Positions 43,071 to 52,272 are shown, counted from the stretch's first letter. The stretch is 64,000 nucleotides of DNA from Marivirga tractuosa DSM 4126 (GCF_000183425.1 NC_014759.1:3565001-3629000), one strand, 5' to 3'. Program-made: numbers and translations. The notes: generated by a model from the letters alone, not told the origin.

Positions 43071-43370
43071 ATGAGTTTCATGGATAGGGTTCCAAAAATA
43101 TTTAAGAATTTTTACTTCATAGCAGGAGCTGTTTTTCTGATTTGGATGTTGTTCATCGATGGCAATGATTTGATTTCTCAATGGAGACTTTCTTCCAAGT
43201 ACAATGATTTACTTAAGGAAAAGGAATATTATCAAGAGAAAATCAAGGAAGTGGAAATGGATCGGGAAGGATTGATGAGTGATGATGAACTATTGGAAAA
43301 ATTTGCCAGAGAAAGATATTTAATGAAAAAAGAATCCGAAGATCTTTTCGTTATAGTTGAAAAAGAATAA
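43071..43370 (+). CDS. Septum formation initiator (DivIC/FtsB-like)
   Basis: 99 residues. A single membrane helix at about 12-28 (NFYFIAGAVFLIWMLFI) is followed by a short linker with the conserved DGNDLI and an extracytoplasmic coiled coil (about 39-70), then the ELLEKFARERYLMKKESEDLFVI tail typical of the DivIC/FtsB family. It should act with FtsL/FtsQ homologues in the divisome. It starts 124 bp after eno and is followed 2 bp later by a small secreted protein gene. Confidence 0.88.
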   Translation: MSFMDRVPKIFKNFYFIAGAVFLIWMLFIDGNDLISQWRLSSKYNDLLKEKEYYQEKIKEVEMDREGLMSDDELLEKFARERYLMKKESEDLFVIVEKE

Positions 43371-43372
43371 CA

Positions 43373-43930
43373 TTGAAAAAGCTCACTTTAATTCTCTCTC
43401 TTTTCACCCTATTGGCTGTTTTTTCTTGCCAAAAGTCTATTGCCCAAAAATATGTAGACGAAAGCTCTAGCTTTATGGATAGGGTATATTTTGGTGGGAA
43501 TTTTGGTCTTCAATTCGGGAATTTCACTCATATAGAGGCTTCACCCATTGCGGGTTATATGATTAATGATAAGCTTTCAGCTGGCGTGGGTGTAATCTAT
43601 CAATATTTTAGAATTAGGGGTAATAGCCAGGTTGGTGATTATGAAACCAATATCTATGGTGGCAAATTATTCGGCAGGTATAACTTTTCTCAACAATTAT
43701 TTGGCTATACTGAATATGAGAATATCAATCTGGATGTTATTTTTAATACCCCTAATGGATATGAGTTAGGAAGAGCTTGGGTACCGGCTTTATTCGTGGG
43801 TGGCGGCTATTTCCAACCTATTGGAAACAGGGCAGGCTTTACAGTAATGGCTTTATACAATCTGTTACATTATCCTGGCCGCTCTCCTTATAATTCCCCT
43901 TTTGTTCTTCGAGTAGGCTTTACTATTTAG
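43373..43930 (+). CDS. Small outer-membrane beta-barrel-like protein of unknown function
   Basis: 185 residues from a TTG start at 43373, chosen because it gives an immediate signal peptide (KKLTLILSLFTLLAVFSCQKSIAQ) 2 bp after the DivIC-like gene. The mature part has strand-turn-strand patterns with many aromatic and Gly residues (VYFGGNFGLQFGNFTHIEASPIAGYM, ALFVGGGYFQPIG) and ends FVLRVGFTI, an aromatic/hydrophobic terminal strand typical of outer-membrane barrels. No specific family was recognised. A Cys at about 20 could be lipidated, but the lipobox is poor. Confidence 0.7.
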   Translation: MKKLTLILSLFTLLAVFSCQKSIAQKYVDESSSFMDRVYFGGNFGLQFGNFTHIEASPIAGYMINDKLSAGVGVIYQYFRIRGNSQVGDYETNIYGGKLFGRYNFSQQLFGYTEYENINLDVIFNTPNGYELGRAWVPALFVGGGYFQPIGNRAGFTVMALYNLLHYPGRSPYNSPFVLRVGFTI

Positions 43931-44326
43931 GTTCTTTAAACCACGAAAGGTATCTAAAAGCTACTTTTACTTTAACCACTGAGTTGCACAGAGGCTTTCA
44001 CAAAGAGCACAAAAATAAAGCATGTAAAGCTGATTATTTCTTTGCAATACAATGCTTTTATTGTACCATTTTTAAAGTTTCTGATTAGTGCTTAGAAATA
44101 TTCTCTAGATGTTTTTGGAAAAGTTAAGTAAGCCACTGGGTAACATTGTGGTTTAACTATGTTTCTTCGTATGTCTACATTCATTAATAAATAGAGTATT
44201 ATTAATTGAGCAATTTAGTAAGACAAAGACCCATCAACAGCTTTAGCTGTTACTTTGTGCCCTTTGTGAAATTCTTACAGACTCTTTGTGGTCAAACGAA
44301 AACAGCCTTTGGCTGCTCTATTTTGA
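43931..44326. repeat. Intergenic region with dispersed 'ctttgtg' repeat
   Basis: No gene is seen. From 44234 to 44318 an approximately 80-bp stretch (TCAACAGCTTTAGCTG ... AACAGCCTTTGGCTG) is repeated with roughly 80% identity at 60538-60613. Both copies contain two short hairpins (CAGCT-tt-AGCTG and CAGCC-nnn-GGCTG). A second shared part, 'ACCAC(g/a)AAAGG' with 'CTTTAACCAC', lies near 43941-43980 and 60418-60475. Confidence 0.6.
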
Positions 44327-45415
44327 TTAACTAAAGTAATAATCGAAATTTAGTTCGAATTTATCCCCAATACTCTTTAAATCCTCAACCACTGCAGGTA
44401 ATAATGGAATTCCATTAGCTTTTCTCTCTGTACTAATTTCCCGTTCTGGATCTCCAGGGATTAATACTTTGTCATTTTCACTAGTTGTTTCTGATTTTCG
44501 GAATGTATCAATCCAATTATCCATATGGGATTTGAAATCCTCCGCAGGACGGAAAGCATCAATTCGCATAGCGCCTAAGAAATGACCCAATCCTTCACCT
44601 ACAGGGTTTTCCTTTAAAGGCAAAAAACTAACGAAGGGTGGAGCCCAAGGCCCATAATTTGCACCAGATAGTACTGCTGAGAAGATATCTACAATTGATC
44701 CTAGAATATAACCTTTGTGGCCTGAGTGCTCTCTGGAGCCTCCTAATGGTAACATGCTGCCCCCTTTTTTCAAAGCATCTACATCGGTTGTTCCTTTTCC
44801 ATCCTTATCCTGCACCCAGCCCAAAGGAGCTTTTTCATTCTTCCTTTTTAGTACTTCTAATTTGCCATTGGCAACAGTAGTTGTAGCAAAATCGGCTACA
44901 TAAGGGGGCTGATTTTTAGTGGGAATGGCTATAGAAATTGGATTAGTCCCCAATAATCTTTCCTTGGAAAATGTGGGAGATACCAATGGGCTTGCATTCG
45001 TCATCGACCAACCTATCATATCTTTTTCCAATGCCATCATACTGTGGTGACCTGCTATCCCATAATGATTAGAGTTTTTGACTGATACCCAACCAGTGCC
45101 CACCTTTTCTGCTTTTTCCATGGCAATTCTCATGGCAAAAGGGGCAACTACTAATCCTAATCCTTTATCTCCATCAATGACAGCTGTGCTGGGCGTTTCA
45201 TGCACGATTTTAATAGCTGGTTTAGCGTTAATTCGATCCTCTTCCCATAATCTGATATAGCCATGTAGACGGGCTACTCCGTGAGAATCAACACCACGTA
45301 AGTCAGCATTCACTAGAACTTCTGCAGCCTCCTGAGCTTCATTTGCTGGACATCCCATTTGAACGAAGACATCTTTTACGAAATCTTGTAAAGCTTTGAA
45401 TTCAAATAAACTCAT
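44327..45415 (-). CDS. Ldh-family (malate/L-lactate/sulfolactate) dehydrogenase
   Basis: 362 residues of the Ldh_2 NAD(P)-dependent oxidoreductase family, unrelated to classical lactate dehydrogenase. Typical segments are VLVNADLRGVDSHGVARL (with the conserved DSHG), SNHYGIAGHHSMMALEKDMIGWSMTNASP (catalytic His in NHYG), and LGTNPISIAIPT. Substrates in the family include malate, L-lactate, ureidoglycolate and 3-sulfolactate; which applies here is unknown. The start shares one base with the stop of ppx (TGATG), so the two are cotranscribed. Confidence 0.9.
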   Translation of the reverse strand: MSLFEFKALQDFVKDVFVQMGCPANEAQEAAEVLVNADLRGVDSHGVARLHGYIRLWEEDRINAKPAIKIVHETPSTAVIDGDKGLGLVVAPFAMRIAMEKAEKVGTGWVSVKNSNHYGIAGHHSMMALEKDMIGWSMTNASPLVSPTFSKERLLGTNPISIAIPTKNQPPYVADFATTTVANGKLEVLKRKNEKAPLGWVQDKDGKGTTDVDALKKGGSMLPLGGSREHSGHKGYILGSIVDIFSAVLSGANYGPWAPPFVSFLPLKENPVGEGLGHFLGAMRIDAFRPAEDFKSHMDNWIDTFRKSETTSENDKVLIPGDPEREISTERKANGIPLLPAVVEDLKSIGDKFELNFDYYFS

Positions 45416-46350
45416 CAGGATAATTTTATTTCATTTGATAAGATAGCATCCAATAGTCCTTCCTTTAAAGCATAGGTGGATACTTTAATATCAATAAATT
45501 CATTGTTTTCAATCAAGAACTGTATTAAACAAACGGCCACCACTATCATATCCACGCGCATTTCAATCATGCCCGGTATAGCCATTCTTTCTTCTTTGGT
45601 TTTATGGATGATTTCGTTGAAAATGTGATCGAAATCTTCTAAAGAAATTGAAAAAGAAACATCGTCTGGTTTCGCAATTCCTTTTTCTTCGTAGTTAATG
45701 TCTATTAGGGTATCAAAAGTACCAGAGGAGCCAATCAAATGATGTGGTTGATAAATATCCATTTTCACTTTAAGCTCTTCTAATTCCTTTCTTAGAAAGT
45801 CATCAAGTTTTTCAATGTCTTTTGGTAAAATAGGATCGTGTTTGTGGAATTTATCCAACAATCTTTGAGCACCGATTTCGAAACTTTGCATCCAGAAAAC
45901 CTCAATATTATTGCAAATGATAAATTCAACGCTCCCACCCCCAATATCCATGATTAAGGCAGGTTCAGACCCTATTTCTAATGCTTTTTTAACTCCCATA
46001 TGGATAAATTTGGCTTCATCCATTCCAGAAATAAGGTTAATGGAAATACCTGTTGCATCATAGATTTGCTTCATGACTTCCTCTCCATTTCCAGCATTTC
46101 GCATAGCAGAAGTAGCACTTGCAAATATCTGCTCCACCTGTTCTTCATTGATTTTATCTTTGAAATAGAGCATTGTTTTTACTGCACGCTCTTCAGCGGC
46201 TTTGCTAATATTTCCTTCACTTATTCCTCCTTCACCTAGCTTTACTGCTATTTTCTCTTTGTGAATAATTTTCTCTTCCCCATCTTTAACTTCTACAATA
46301 AGTAAGTGAAAAGTATTTGTGCCTAAGTCTATAATGGCTATTTTATCCAT
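45415..46350 (-). CDS. ppx: Ppx/GppA exopolyphosphatase family protein
   Basis: 311 residues from the ATG at 46350 (MDKIAIIDLGTNTFHLLI). A TTG 24 bp upstream is in frame but adds eight non-conserved residues. Motifs are DLGTNTFHL (7-15), SATSAMRNAGNG, and IMDIGGGSVEFI, the phosphate-binding loops of the actin-like fold. It hydrolyses polyphosphate or pppGpp. At about 310 residues it is the short form lacking the C-terminal HD-like domain of E. coli Ppx (513). Confidence 0.9.
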   Translation of the reverse strand: MDKIAIIDLGTNTFHLLIVEVKDGEEKIIHKEKIAVKLGEGGISEGNISKAAEERAVKTMLYFKDKINEEQVEQIFASATSAMRNAGNGEEVMKQIYDATGISINLISGMDEAKFIHMGVKKALEIGSEPALIMDIGGGSVEFIICNNIEVFWMQSFEIGAQRLLDKFHKHDPILPKDIEKLDDFLRKELEELKVKMDIYQPHHLIGSSGTFDTLIDINYEEKGIAKPDDVSFSISLEDFDHIFNEIIHKTKEERMAIPGMIEMRVDMIVVAVCLIQFLIENNEFIDIKVSTYALKEGLLDAILSNEIKLS

Positions 46351-46450
46351 AGTTGTGTACCTGCCTAAAAACAATGCGCAATATACTATTTAGCGGGCAA
46401 TTGGCAATTGTAATATTTGTTTCACTTATTAATTCTTGCAGTTTGTTATC

Positions 46451-46486
46451 AAAGCTTCCATAAGCTTTAATATTATTTTAACTTTG
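46451..46486 (+). promoter_or_regulatory. Palindrome and -7 element upstream of the WG-repeat gene
   Basis: AAAGCTT-ccat-AAGCTTT is a perfect 7-bp stem at 46451-46468, followed by TAACTTTG at 46479-46486, a match to TAnnTTTG, about 43 bp before the next ATG. No TTTG at proper -33 spacing is seen; the palindrome occupies that place, so a bound regulator is possible. Confidence 0.45.
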
Positions 46487-46529
46487 TCCAGTCTTTTTTA
46501 AGACGCTTTTAGCGATTATCATAAGGTGT

Positions 46530-49097
46530 ATGCGTCAACTTTTAAATTTTCTATTTACAACTACGTTTTTTTTGTTGCTTTCCGGCTGTGCATACCAAGT
46601 GCTGAAGGTGGATAAGTTTTTGGCGAAAAATGACATGGCTAAGGCTAAAAAGCGAATTGATAAGGCATTGGAAAAAGCGCCAGATAACCCCGCCAATCAA
46701 TTTATGCTGGCGAAATATTACAGCCATCCAGTTTGGTCTTTTGATGCAGTGGACTCAGCTCATCTTTACATTCAGTCAGTAAGCGATACTTTTCCTAAAC
46801 TCAATGATGATATCTCCGAAAAATTAGCGAAAAGAGGTTTAGACAGTGCTGAAATAAGTAAGCAAGCTATAATAATTGATAGCTTGGCATTTGAAAAAGC
46901 TGCCTCCATCCATACGGAAGAGGCTTATAACCATTATCTCAATGATTACGAATATCTGGTTTTTGAGGATCGAGCTAAAGAATTTAGAAATCAGGTGGCT
47001 TACGAAGCTGCCATTGCCCAAAACACAACCTATGCTGTAAGTGAATTTTTTAAAAAGTACCCTGACGCACCACAAGCTCAGAAAGCTAGAAATGTTTTTG
47101 AAACCCTTTATTATGAAAAGAAGACGCAGAACCAGGAGTTAAATAGTTTTAAGGAATATTTGGAGGAGCGACCTCAAACAGAGTTTGCCGAGGAAGCGGC
47201 ATTTAAGCTCCTAAATATCATCAGTGCGGGTGCCAATGCTCTGGATTATCAGCAATTTATTGAGCAATATGGAGCGTTTAAGGCTTCAAAAATTGCACAA
47301 TCAATTCTTGATGGCTTGAATTATGAAGAAGTGCTGCCCGAGTTATTGACTCACAAGAAAGATAGTGTTTACTATTTTTTTAATTTGGATCATGAAAAAT
47401 TACTCAGTTTTCAATTTGAAAAAGTAATTCCAGATTCGTGCTTTTTTATTAGAAAACCCTTCATTTTAAGCACTGAGAAGAATACTGATTATGCCTATTT
47501 AAAATCTGGAGAGAAATTAGGTGAATTTAAGATCAACTCCATTAAGTATTTATCAACTGGCTTCTTTAAAATTGATGATTTTGGACGTGAACAACATTTA
47601 ATTCATTTTAGTCTGAATGAACAGCTTCAGCAAAAAGCGCTGGATTTTTACTCATTGGATAAATTTCATTTAGCAAAAAAGGAAGAGAATGGCTGGCAAC
47701 TGATTTCTGTTTTGAATGAACCGATTTTAAAACAGCCTGTGGACAGTATTTGGAAAGAGGGTGAGCTTTTCTTTTTCAAAAGTGCAGATGATATGGCAGT
47801 AGCATCATCGCTTGATATTAAAAAAGCATCTAAAAATGATTTTAAGACATTAAGTTTTCTTTATGATGATTACGAATGGATAGATGAACAATATGTGAGA
47901 TTGTATTCCAATGATTTTGAGACTATTTTGGACAGGCAGACGAATGTTGTTTTCCCTTTGGAGAAGGCGAAGTTTGAATACTTTGATGATTTTTGGGTTA
48001 AAGATAAGGATGGGGAAATTAAGGTTTTGGATCGAAATAGAAATTCCTTGTTTGAGGAGGATTTGGATGGTTTTCAATTTAAATCCGGGGTTTTAGCACT
48101 TCAAAAGGATAGTCTTTGGTCAGTATTTAATAATGGGATAAAAGGATTTCCTAAATTTCAATTTGATTCTGTTAGAATATTTAATGCGTGGTTGACTTAC
48201 GTACTTCAAGATTCTACTGGCAATTTGCTTTTTCAATCAGGTAAGAAAGTTCGCTTAGAGGATGACGAATCATTCAGGATTTTGAAGAATTATAATGTTG
48301 CTTTTTCAGATTTGTCAGATCAAATACGATTTGTGGAAATTTCTAATCAGCAAGGATACTTTAAGCTATATAATGGCTTTGGAAGAATAATCAAAGAAGG
48401 GGAAAAGCTTGATATCAATATTTTAACCCCTCAATTAATTCAGCTTCACCAGAATAAAAGGAAGCAATTGATTGATTCTGCTGGCAAGGAAATCGACATC
48501 AAAAAAGCCGATGCTTTTGGAGCTTATCAAAATGGTTTAATTCCCATTTTGCAAGACAAAAAGTTTGGAGCACTGATAGTGGATAGCCTAGAAATTATTC
48601 CAACACATTCACAAAGCAAATTAGAGGTATTTCTGAAAGACTCCCTCTACATTTTCAAAGAGGATAATTTATTGGGAATTAGTGATGCTTCAGCAGAAAT
48701 ATTATTGGAAGCTGATTTTGAAAGTATAGATTTTTTCAATGATTCCACTGCCATAGTAGAAGAGGAAGGAGAAATAGGGGTATTGAACATTTACCAAAAT
48801 GAATACCTACATGAAGATTTGGACACATGGGAAAAAGTGCTGTTCGGGGAAGAGCAATTTTACCTAGTCCGAAAAGAAGCAGGTTATGGCGTGCTCAATC
48901 AATTTGGTGAGGAAATCATTCCATTTATTTTCAATGAGCTTCAAGCACACAAAAGCAAAGGTAAACTGTATTGGCTAGCAGAGCGCAGACTTTCCGAAAT
49001 TAATTACATAGTACTAGCTTATTTTGATAAAAATGGGGAAGTCCTTTTCAAAGAAGGCTTGAATTTTGATGATTATTTAGAAACTGCTTGTGATTAG
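46530..49097 (+). CDS. Large lipoprotein with N-terminal TPR-like and C-terminal WG repeats
   Basis: 855 residues with a lipoprotein signal peptide (lipobox LSGC, Cys20). Residues about 30-230 are helical and TPR-like (KRIDKALEKAPDNPANQFMLAKYY; AEEAAFKLLNII). The rest is made of diverged beta repeats such as GEFKINSIKYL, SLWSVFNNGIKGFPKFQFDSVRI, and GYGVLNQFGEEIIPFIFNEL, the last being a good WG (KWG) repeat. Such proteins are exported to the envelope in Bacteroidetes; no enzyme activity is visible. It stands alone on the plus strand, followed by a MITE-like element and the phosphatase gene. Confidence 0.75.
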   Translation: MRQLLNFLFTTTFFLLLSGCAYQVLKVDKFLAKNDMAKAKKRIDKALEKAPDNPANQFMLAKYYSHPVWSFDAVDSAHLYIQSVSDTFPKLNDDISEKLAKRGLDSAEISKQAIIIDSLAFEKAASIHTEEAYNHYLNDYEYLVFEDRAKEFRNQVAYEAAIAQNTTYAVSEFFKKYPDAPQAQKARNVFETLYYEKKTQNQELNSFKEYLEERPQTEFAEEAAFKLLNIISAGANALDYQQFIEQYGAFKASKIAQSILDGLNYEEVLPELLTHKKDSVYYFFNLDHEKLLSFQFEKVIPDSCFFIRKPFILSTEKNTDYAYLKSGEKLGEFKINSIKYLSTGFFKIDDFGREQHLIHFSLNEQLQQKALDFYSLDKFHLAKKEENGWQLISVLNEPILKQPVDSIWKEGELFFFKSADDMAVASSLDIKKASKNDFKTLSFLYDDYEWIDEQYVRLYSNDFETILDRQTNVVFPLEKAKFEYFDDFWVKDKDGEIKVLDRNRNSLFEEDLDGFQFKSGVLALQKDSLWSVFNNGIKGFPKFQFDSVRIFNAWLTYVLQDSTGNLLFQSGKKVRLEDDESFRILKNYNVAFSDLSDQIRFVEISNQQGYFKLYNGFGRIIKEGEKLDINILTPQLIQLHQNKRKQLIDSAGKEIDIKKADAFGAYQNGLIPILQDKKFGALIVDSLEIIPTHSQSKLEVFLKDSLYIFKEDNLLGISDASAEILLEADFESIDFFNDSTAIVEEEGEIGVLNIYQNEYLHEDLDTWEKVLFGEEQFYLVRKEAGYGVLNQFGEEIIPFIFNELQAHKSKGKLYWLAERRLSEINYIVLAYFDKNGEVLFKEGLNFDDYLETACD

Positions 49098-49100
49098 CTC

Positions 49101-49301
49101 AGCCCCCTTTCCCCCAATGGGGGAACGCACGGAATGGCTATTGTTTTTTAATTTGTCAGAGTAGCTGCTTCATCTATCGGTCAGACGGTGGCTAACCGTC
49201 AGACCGAGGGATAACATTTATTTTTTCCCCCATTGGGAATTAACAGGGGCTTTTTTTAATCTGTGATGCTATCCACTTACCCCGTTGGGGGTTAGGGGGC
49301 T
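49101..49301. mobile_element. MITE-like element with 22-bp imperfect terminal inverted repeats
   Basis: The ends AGCCCCCTTTCCCCCAATGG.. (49101-49122) and the reverse complement of 49280-49301 match at 19 of 22 positions. The inside contains a second dyad at 49178-49206 (12-bp stem with one A-A mismatch, 5-base loop GGCTA) and CCCCC-nnn-GGG type hairpins. There is no open frame. About 200 bp with such ends and no gene resembles a non-autonomous repeat; clear target-site duplications were not found. Confidence 0.5.
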
Positions 49302-49370
49302 TTTAATCTGAAATTCCTATCATTAGTCAGTTCAAATTTTTAATTTGCAAAAAATTATAATTTAATTTCA

Positions 49371-51014
49371 ATGAAGAGATATTTATTCGGAGCAGTGGCT
49401 CTAATGAGTTTATATGCTTGCCAACCGCTAGAGAAGCAAGATCAAAACCTGAAAAAGCCGAAATTGGTAGTGGGAATCGTAATTGATCAATTACGCCATG
49501 ATTATTTCGAGCGTTATGCTGATAATTTTGGAGAAGATGGCTTTAAGAGGTTGATTTCTGAAGGTTTTTACAATCATAACACCCATTACAACTATATTCC
49601 AACTTTCACAGGGCCTGGCCATGCTTCAGTGTATACTGGGACTACTCCGGCAACGCACGGCATCATTGCCAATAATTGGTATGATAAAAACATCAAAACT
49701 TCAGTTTATTGTGCAGAGGATACTTCTGTTTATACCATTGGCTCAACTTCAGAGGCTGGTTTAATGTCTCCACACAGAATGTTGAGTTCTACCATCACGG
49801 ATGAATTGGGCTTGGCTACCAATTTCAAATCAAAAGTTGTGGGTATTTCCATAAAAGATAGAGGGTCTATTTTACCCGCAGGACATAACCCGACTGGATC
49901 TTTCTGGTACGATAAAAGCAATGGACACTTCGTGAGCAGTAGCTATTATGATCATGAAGAATTACCTAGCTGGTTGCAAGATTTTAACAACCGTAATTTG
50001 GCAGATGAATACTTAAACCAAACCTGGGAGCTTTCAATGCCTTTAGAGGAATATACCCAATCCACTGCGGATGAAATGCCTTATGAAATGAAAGTAAGAG
50101 GTAAAGAGAAGTCGATTTTCCCTTATGATCTAAAAGCATTAAGAGCAGAAAATGGTAATTTTGGCTTATTACCCAATACGGCATATGGCAATACCATTTT
50201 AGCTGATTTGGCTATTGCCACAATGGAAGGTGAGCAAATGGGACAAGACAATATAACAGATTTCTTGGCATTAAGCTTTTCTTCTACAGATTATATAGGG
50301 CATGGATTTGGTCCGCGCTCAGTGGAAGTGCAAGATACTTATATCAAATTGGATCAAGAGATAGCTCGATTATTCAAGCATTTAGATGAAAAAGTGGGTA
50401 AAGGTAATTACTTGATTTTTGTGACTTCTGACCACGGTTGTGCAGAAGTTCCTGAGTATTTGCAAGCCAATAAAATTCCGGCTGATCATTACGATGGAAA
50501 AGCTTATGTGAAAAATATTAGCAATGCTTTAAATCAAAAATTTGGCGAAGGTGACTGGATAGAAGATTTTTCCAATGAGCAGTTTTTCTTAAACCATGAT
50601 TTGATTGCCGAAAAAAATGTTGAGTTAGATGCTATCAGGAGGTTTATGGTCAATGAAGCCTTAAAACTAGAGGGAGTAGCAGAGGCATATTCAGCTAGCG
50701 ACATGCAAAGCACGGAATTTACAGAACATAAAGCATCAGCATTGCAAATGGGCTATAATTTTAAGCGTTCTGGTGATGTTTTATTGATATTAGAACCTGG
50801 CTGGTTTTACCAAACCCGCTCTGCCACTACTCACGGAACTGGCTATGCCTACGATACCCATGTACCATTGATTTGGTATGGCTCCGGTATCAAAAGCGGA
50901 AGATCTTATAAGAGACAAAATATAGATGACATTGCCGTAACCTTGGCTCATATTTTAGGGACTAACCTGCCAAATGGCGCAACAGGGGAGCCTATTGAAG
51001 AGGTTTTGGAATAG
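49371..51014 (+). CDS. PafA-like alkaline phosphatase family lipoprotein
   Basis: 547 residues with a lipoprotein-type signal (LYAC, Cys17). The alkaline phosphatase superfamily metal sites are present: Asp39 in VIDQLRHDY, the likely nucleophile Thr80 in TFTGPGHASVYTG, D and H in STDYIGHGFG, VTSDHGCAE, and the late His in RSATTHGTGYAYDTHVPLIWYG. This pattern matches the calcium-stimulated PafA phosphatase of Bacteroidetes, which releases phosphate from many phosphomonoesters outside the cell. Regulation by phosphate is likely, but no box could be assigned. A terminator follows. Confidence 0.88.
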   Translation: MKRYLFGAVALMSLYACQPLEKQDQNLKKPKLVVGIVIDQLRHDYFERYADNFGEDGFKRLISEGFYNHNTHYNYIPTFTGPGHASVYTGTTPATHGIIANNWYDKNIKTSVYCAEDTSVYTIGSTSEAGLMSPHRMLSSTITDELGLATNFKSKVVGISIKDRGSILPAGHNPTGSFWYDKSNGHFVSSSYYDHEELPSWLQDFNNRNLADEYLNQTWELSMPLEEYTQSTADEMPYEMKVRGKEKSIFPYDLKALRAENGNFGLLPNTAYGNTILADLAIATMEGEQMGQDNITDFLALSFSSTDYIGHGFGPRSVEVQDTYIKLDQEIARLFKHLDEKVGKGNYLIFVTSDHGCAEVPEYLQANKIPADHYDGKAYVKNISNALNQKFGEGDWIEDFSNEQFFLNHDLIAEKNVELDAIRRFMVNEALKLEGVAEAYSASDMQSTEFTEHKASALQMGYNFKRSGDVLLILEPGWFYQTRSATTHGTGYAYDTHVPLIWYGSGIKSGRSYKRQNIDDIAVTLAHILGTNLPNGATGEPIEEVLE

Positions 51015-51071
51015 ATATTTTTAGATTTATCTGTAAAGTTAATCGTTTAATAAACCTTTAATTAGATACTT

Positions 51072-51117
51072 AAAGCCTTTTAGGATGGTCTTAACCTATA
51101 CTGAAAGGCTTTTTTAT
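51072..51117 (+). terminator. Terminator after the phosphatase gene
   Basis: AAAGCCTTT (51072-51080) pairs with AAAGGCTTT (51104-51112) around a 23-base loop that may itself fold, followed by T's. Confidence 0.7.
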
Positions 51118-51441
51118 GGATTAGTATTGCTGTAGGTGTTAGAGATATTGATATATAAAGGTGAAATAGCCATCCTGAGTTTCAGGAATCAAAAATACTA
51201 ACTCAGGAAGCTGAAAAATAACCTAGGGAGCAATAATGTTTTGCAGGAAGTGTAAATAAGAATCAGGATGGAATATTATTTTGTTGAGAATGTGGATTTA
51301 AATGTGTGGGTGCCGTCCTGAAATAAATTGAAAGCTTTGACAAAAGCGGTTTTGTAGCAAATGCTTTTAAAAATATTAGAAATCCTTTAGATTGCCAGAC
51401 ATAATAGATATATAGTCACCAGGGGGTGACTATATTAATTT
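51118..51441. other. Non-coding region upstream of the cassette array, with strong hairpin
   Basis: No gene was found. CCATCCTGA near 51172 is complementary to TCAGGATGG near 51262-51271, so the stretch can fold on itself. A perfect 11-bp hairpin, ATATAGTCACC (51410-51420) with GGTGACTATAT (51425-51435) and loop AGGG, ends 6 bp before the first cassette-like boundary at 51442. It could be a terminator, a recombination site or the edge of a lost element. Confidence 0.45.
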
Positions 51442-51442
51442 G

Positions 51443-52267
51443 TTAGCGGTAATTGAAGCTACGGTTAGAACTTCAAAGACACTTAAAAGCGGTGTATAGA
51501 ATGCAATGGAAAAGCAATACAAAATTAAAGATATCTACGAAAACTACTTAAAACAGAAAGACCTAAGCCGTGTTTTCACAATAACATTCTTCATATATTT
51601 ATTTCTTATCCTTTTAATCATATTGAGCGGTGATTTTTCATTGAAATTCTTCTTGTTTTCTTTAATTTATTTTGTGTTAGTAGGGATTGGCCTCCTTGGA
51701 AGATATTATACCATTTCCTCTCCAGATAATACAATAATACTCCTAAAGGAAAATCATATTATTCGCAAGGGTAAAGGATTAAGAACAGTTAAAATGAATT
51801 TTGAAGACATTGCAGACTTTAGACGAGTTAAATATGGCATTATTCTGTTCGATGATAAAATATCAAGTAAACTTAAGTACCATTTCTATGGTCACGCCAT
51901 TACACAAGATTCTGGAATTCTATTCATTCCCGAAACTATTGAGGGCTATGAAGAGATTAAAGAATATATAATGAATAAGATTAATTAATTTTTCGTTAAA
52001 TTGATAGAAAGCATCAGAAATACGAATACCGCTAACAATGTATAAAAACCCATTTGCTCACCACCTTGTAGCCACTTGTCTGCTAAATAGCCCGTAATTT
52101 ATGCTTGCTTTTCATAGCTAGCAACCAAAGATAGTGCTTTGGTCAAGTGTAGTGCTTGATTATTCTAAGATTTTGCAATTAATGAAGTATATCAGTTTGT
52201 GGAGAAAGCATAAATTACTACTTTCAGTATTTCATAGCCTAGTATAGCAACGGGTTTTATACAGGCG
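51443..52267 (+). mobile_element. Integron-like gene cassette 1
   Basis: The unit begins TTAGCGGTA directly after a G (51442) and ends inside the repeat at 52031-52272. The start of that repeat is preceded by TACC: TACCGCTAAC (52027-52036) is the exact reverse complement of GTTAGCGGTA (51442-51451). One gene (51506-51988) fills the unit, 63 bp from the left boundary and 42 bp from the repeat. This matches a cassette with its own attC site. No matching upstream attC-like arm precedes the first boundary. Confidence 0.6.
51506..51988 (+). CDS. Cassette 1 protein: two-helix membrane protein with PH-like domain, unknown function
   Basis: 160 residues. After a soluble start (KIKDIYENYLKQKDLSRV) there are two membrane helices (about 23-42 and 46-66), then a beta-rich C-terminal domain (IILLKENHIIRKGKGLRTVKMNFEDIADFRRVKYGIILFD) and a final helix (EGYEEIKEYIMNKIN). 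That order resembles YcxB/bacterial PH-like membrane proteins, but the family is not certain. It has no obvious promoter and lies in the first cassette-like unit. The base composition is more AT-rich and the codon use less biased than in the upstream core genes. Confidence 0.7.
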   Translation: MEKQYKIKDIYENYLKQKDLSRVFTITFFIYLFLILLIILSGDFSLKFFLFSLIYFVLVGIGLLGRYYTISSPDNTIILLKENHIIRKGKGLRTVKMNFEDIADFRRVKYGIILFDDKISSKLKYHFYGHAITQDSGILFIPETIEGYEEIKEYIMNKIN

Positions 52268-52272
52268 TTAGC
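52031..52272 (+). repeat. attC-like site 1 (242 bp)
   Basis: The outer boxes are GCTAAC (52031-52036) and GTTAGC (52267-52272). After a 3-4 base unpaired spacer come arms GTATAAAA-a-CCC and GGGTTTTATAC with one extra A, as in the L boxes and extrahelical base of attC. Further in, GTAATTTATGCTT (52094-52106) pairs with AAGCATAAATTAC (52206-52218). The site is longer than usual integron attC sites (about 60-140 bp). It is about 90% identical by eye to the site at 52868-53109. Confidence 0.65.

Noticed and set aside
46351..46374. N-terminal extension of ppx from a TTG
   Set aside because: The ATG at 46350 directly precedes the conserved first strand.
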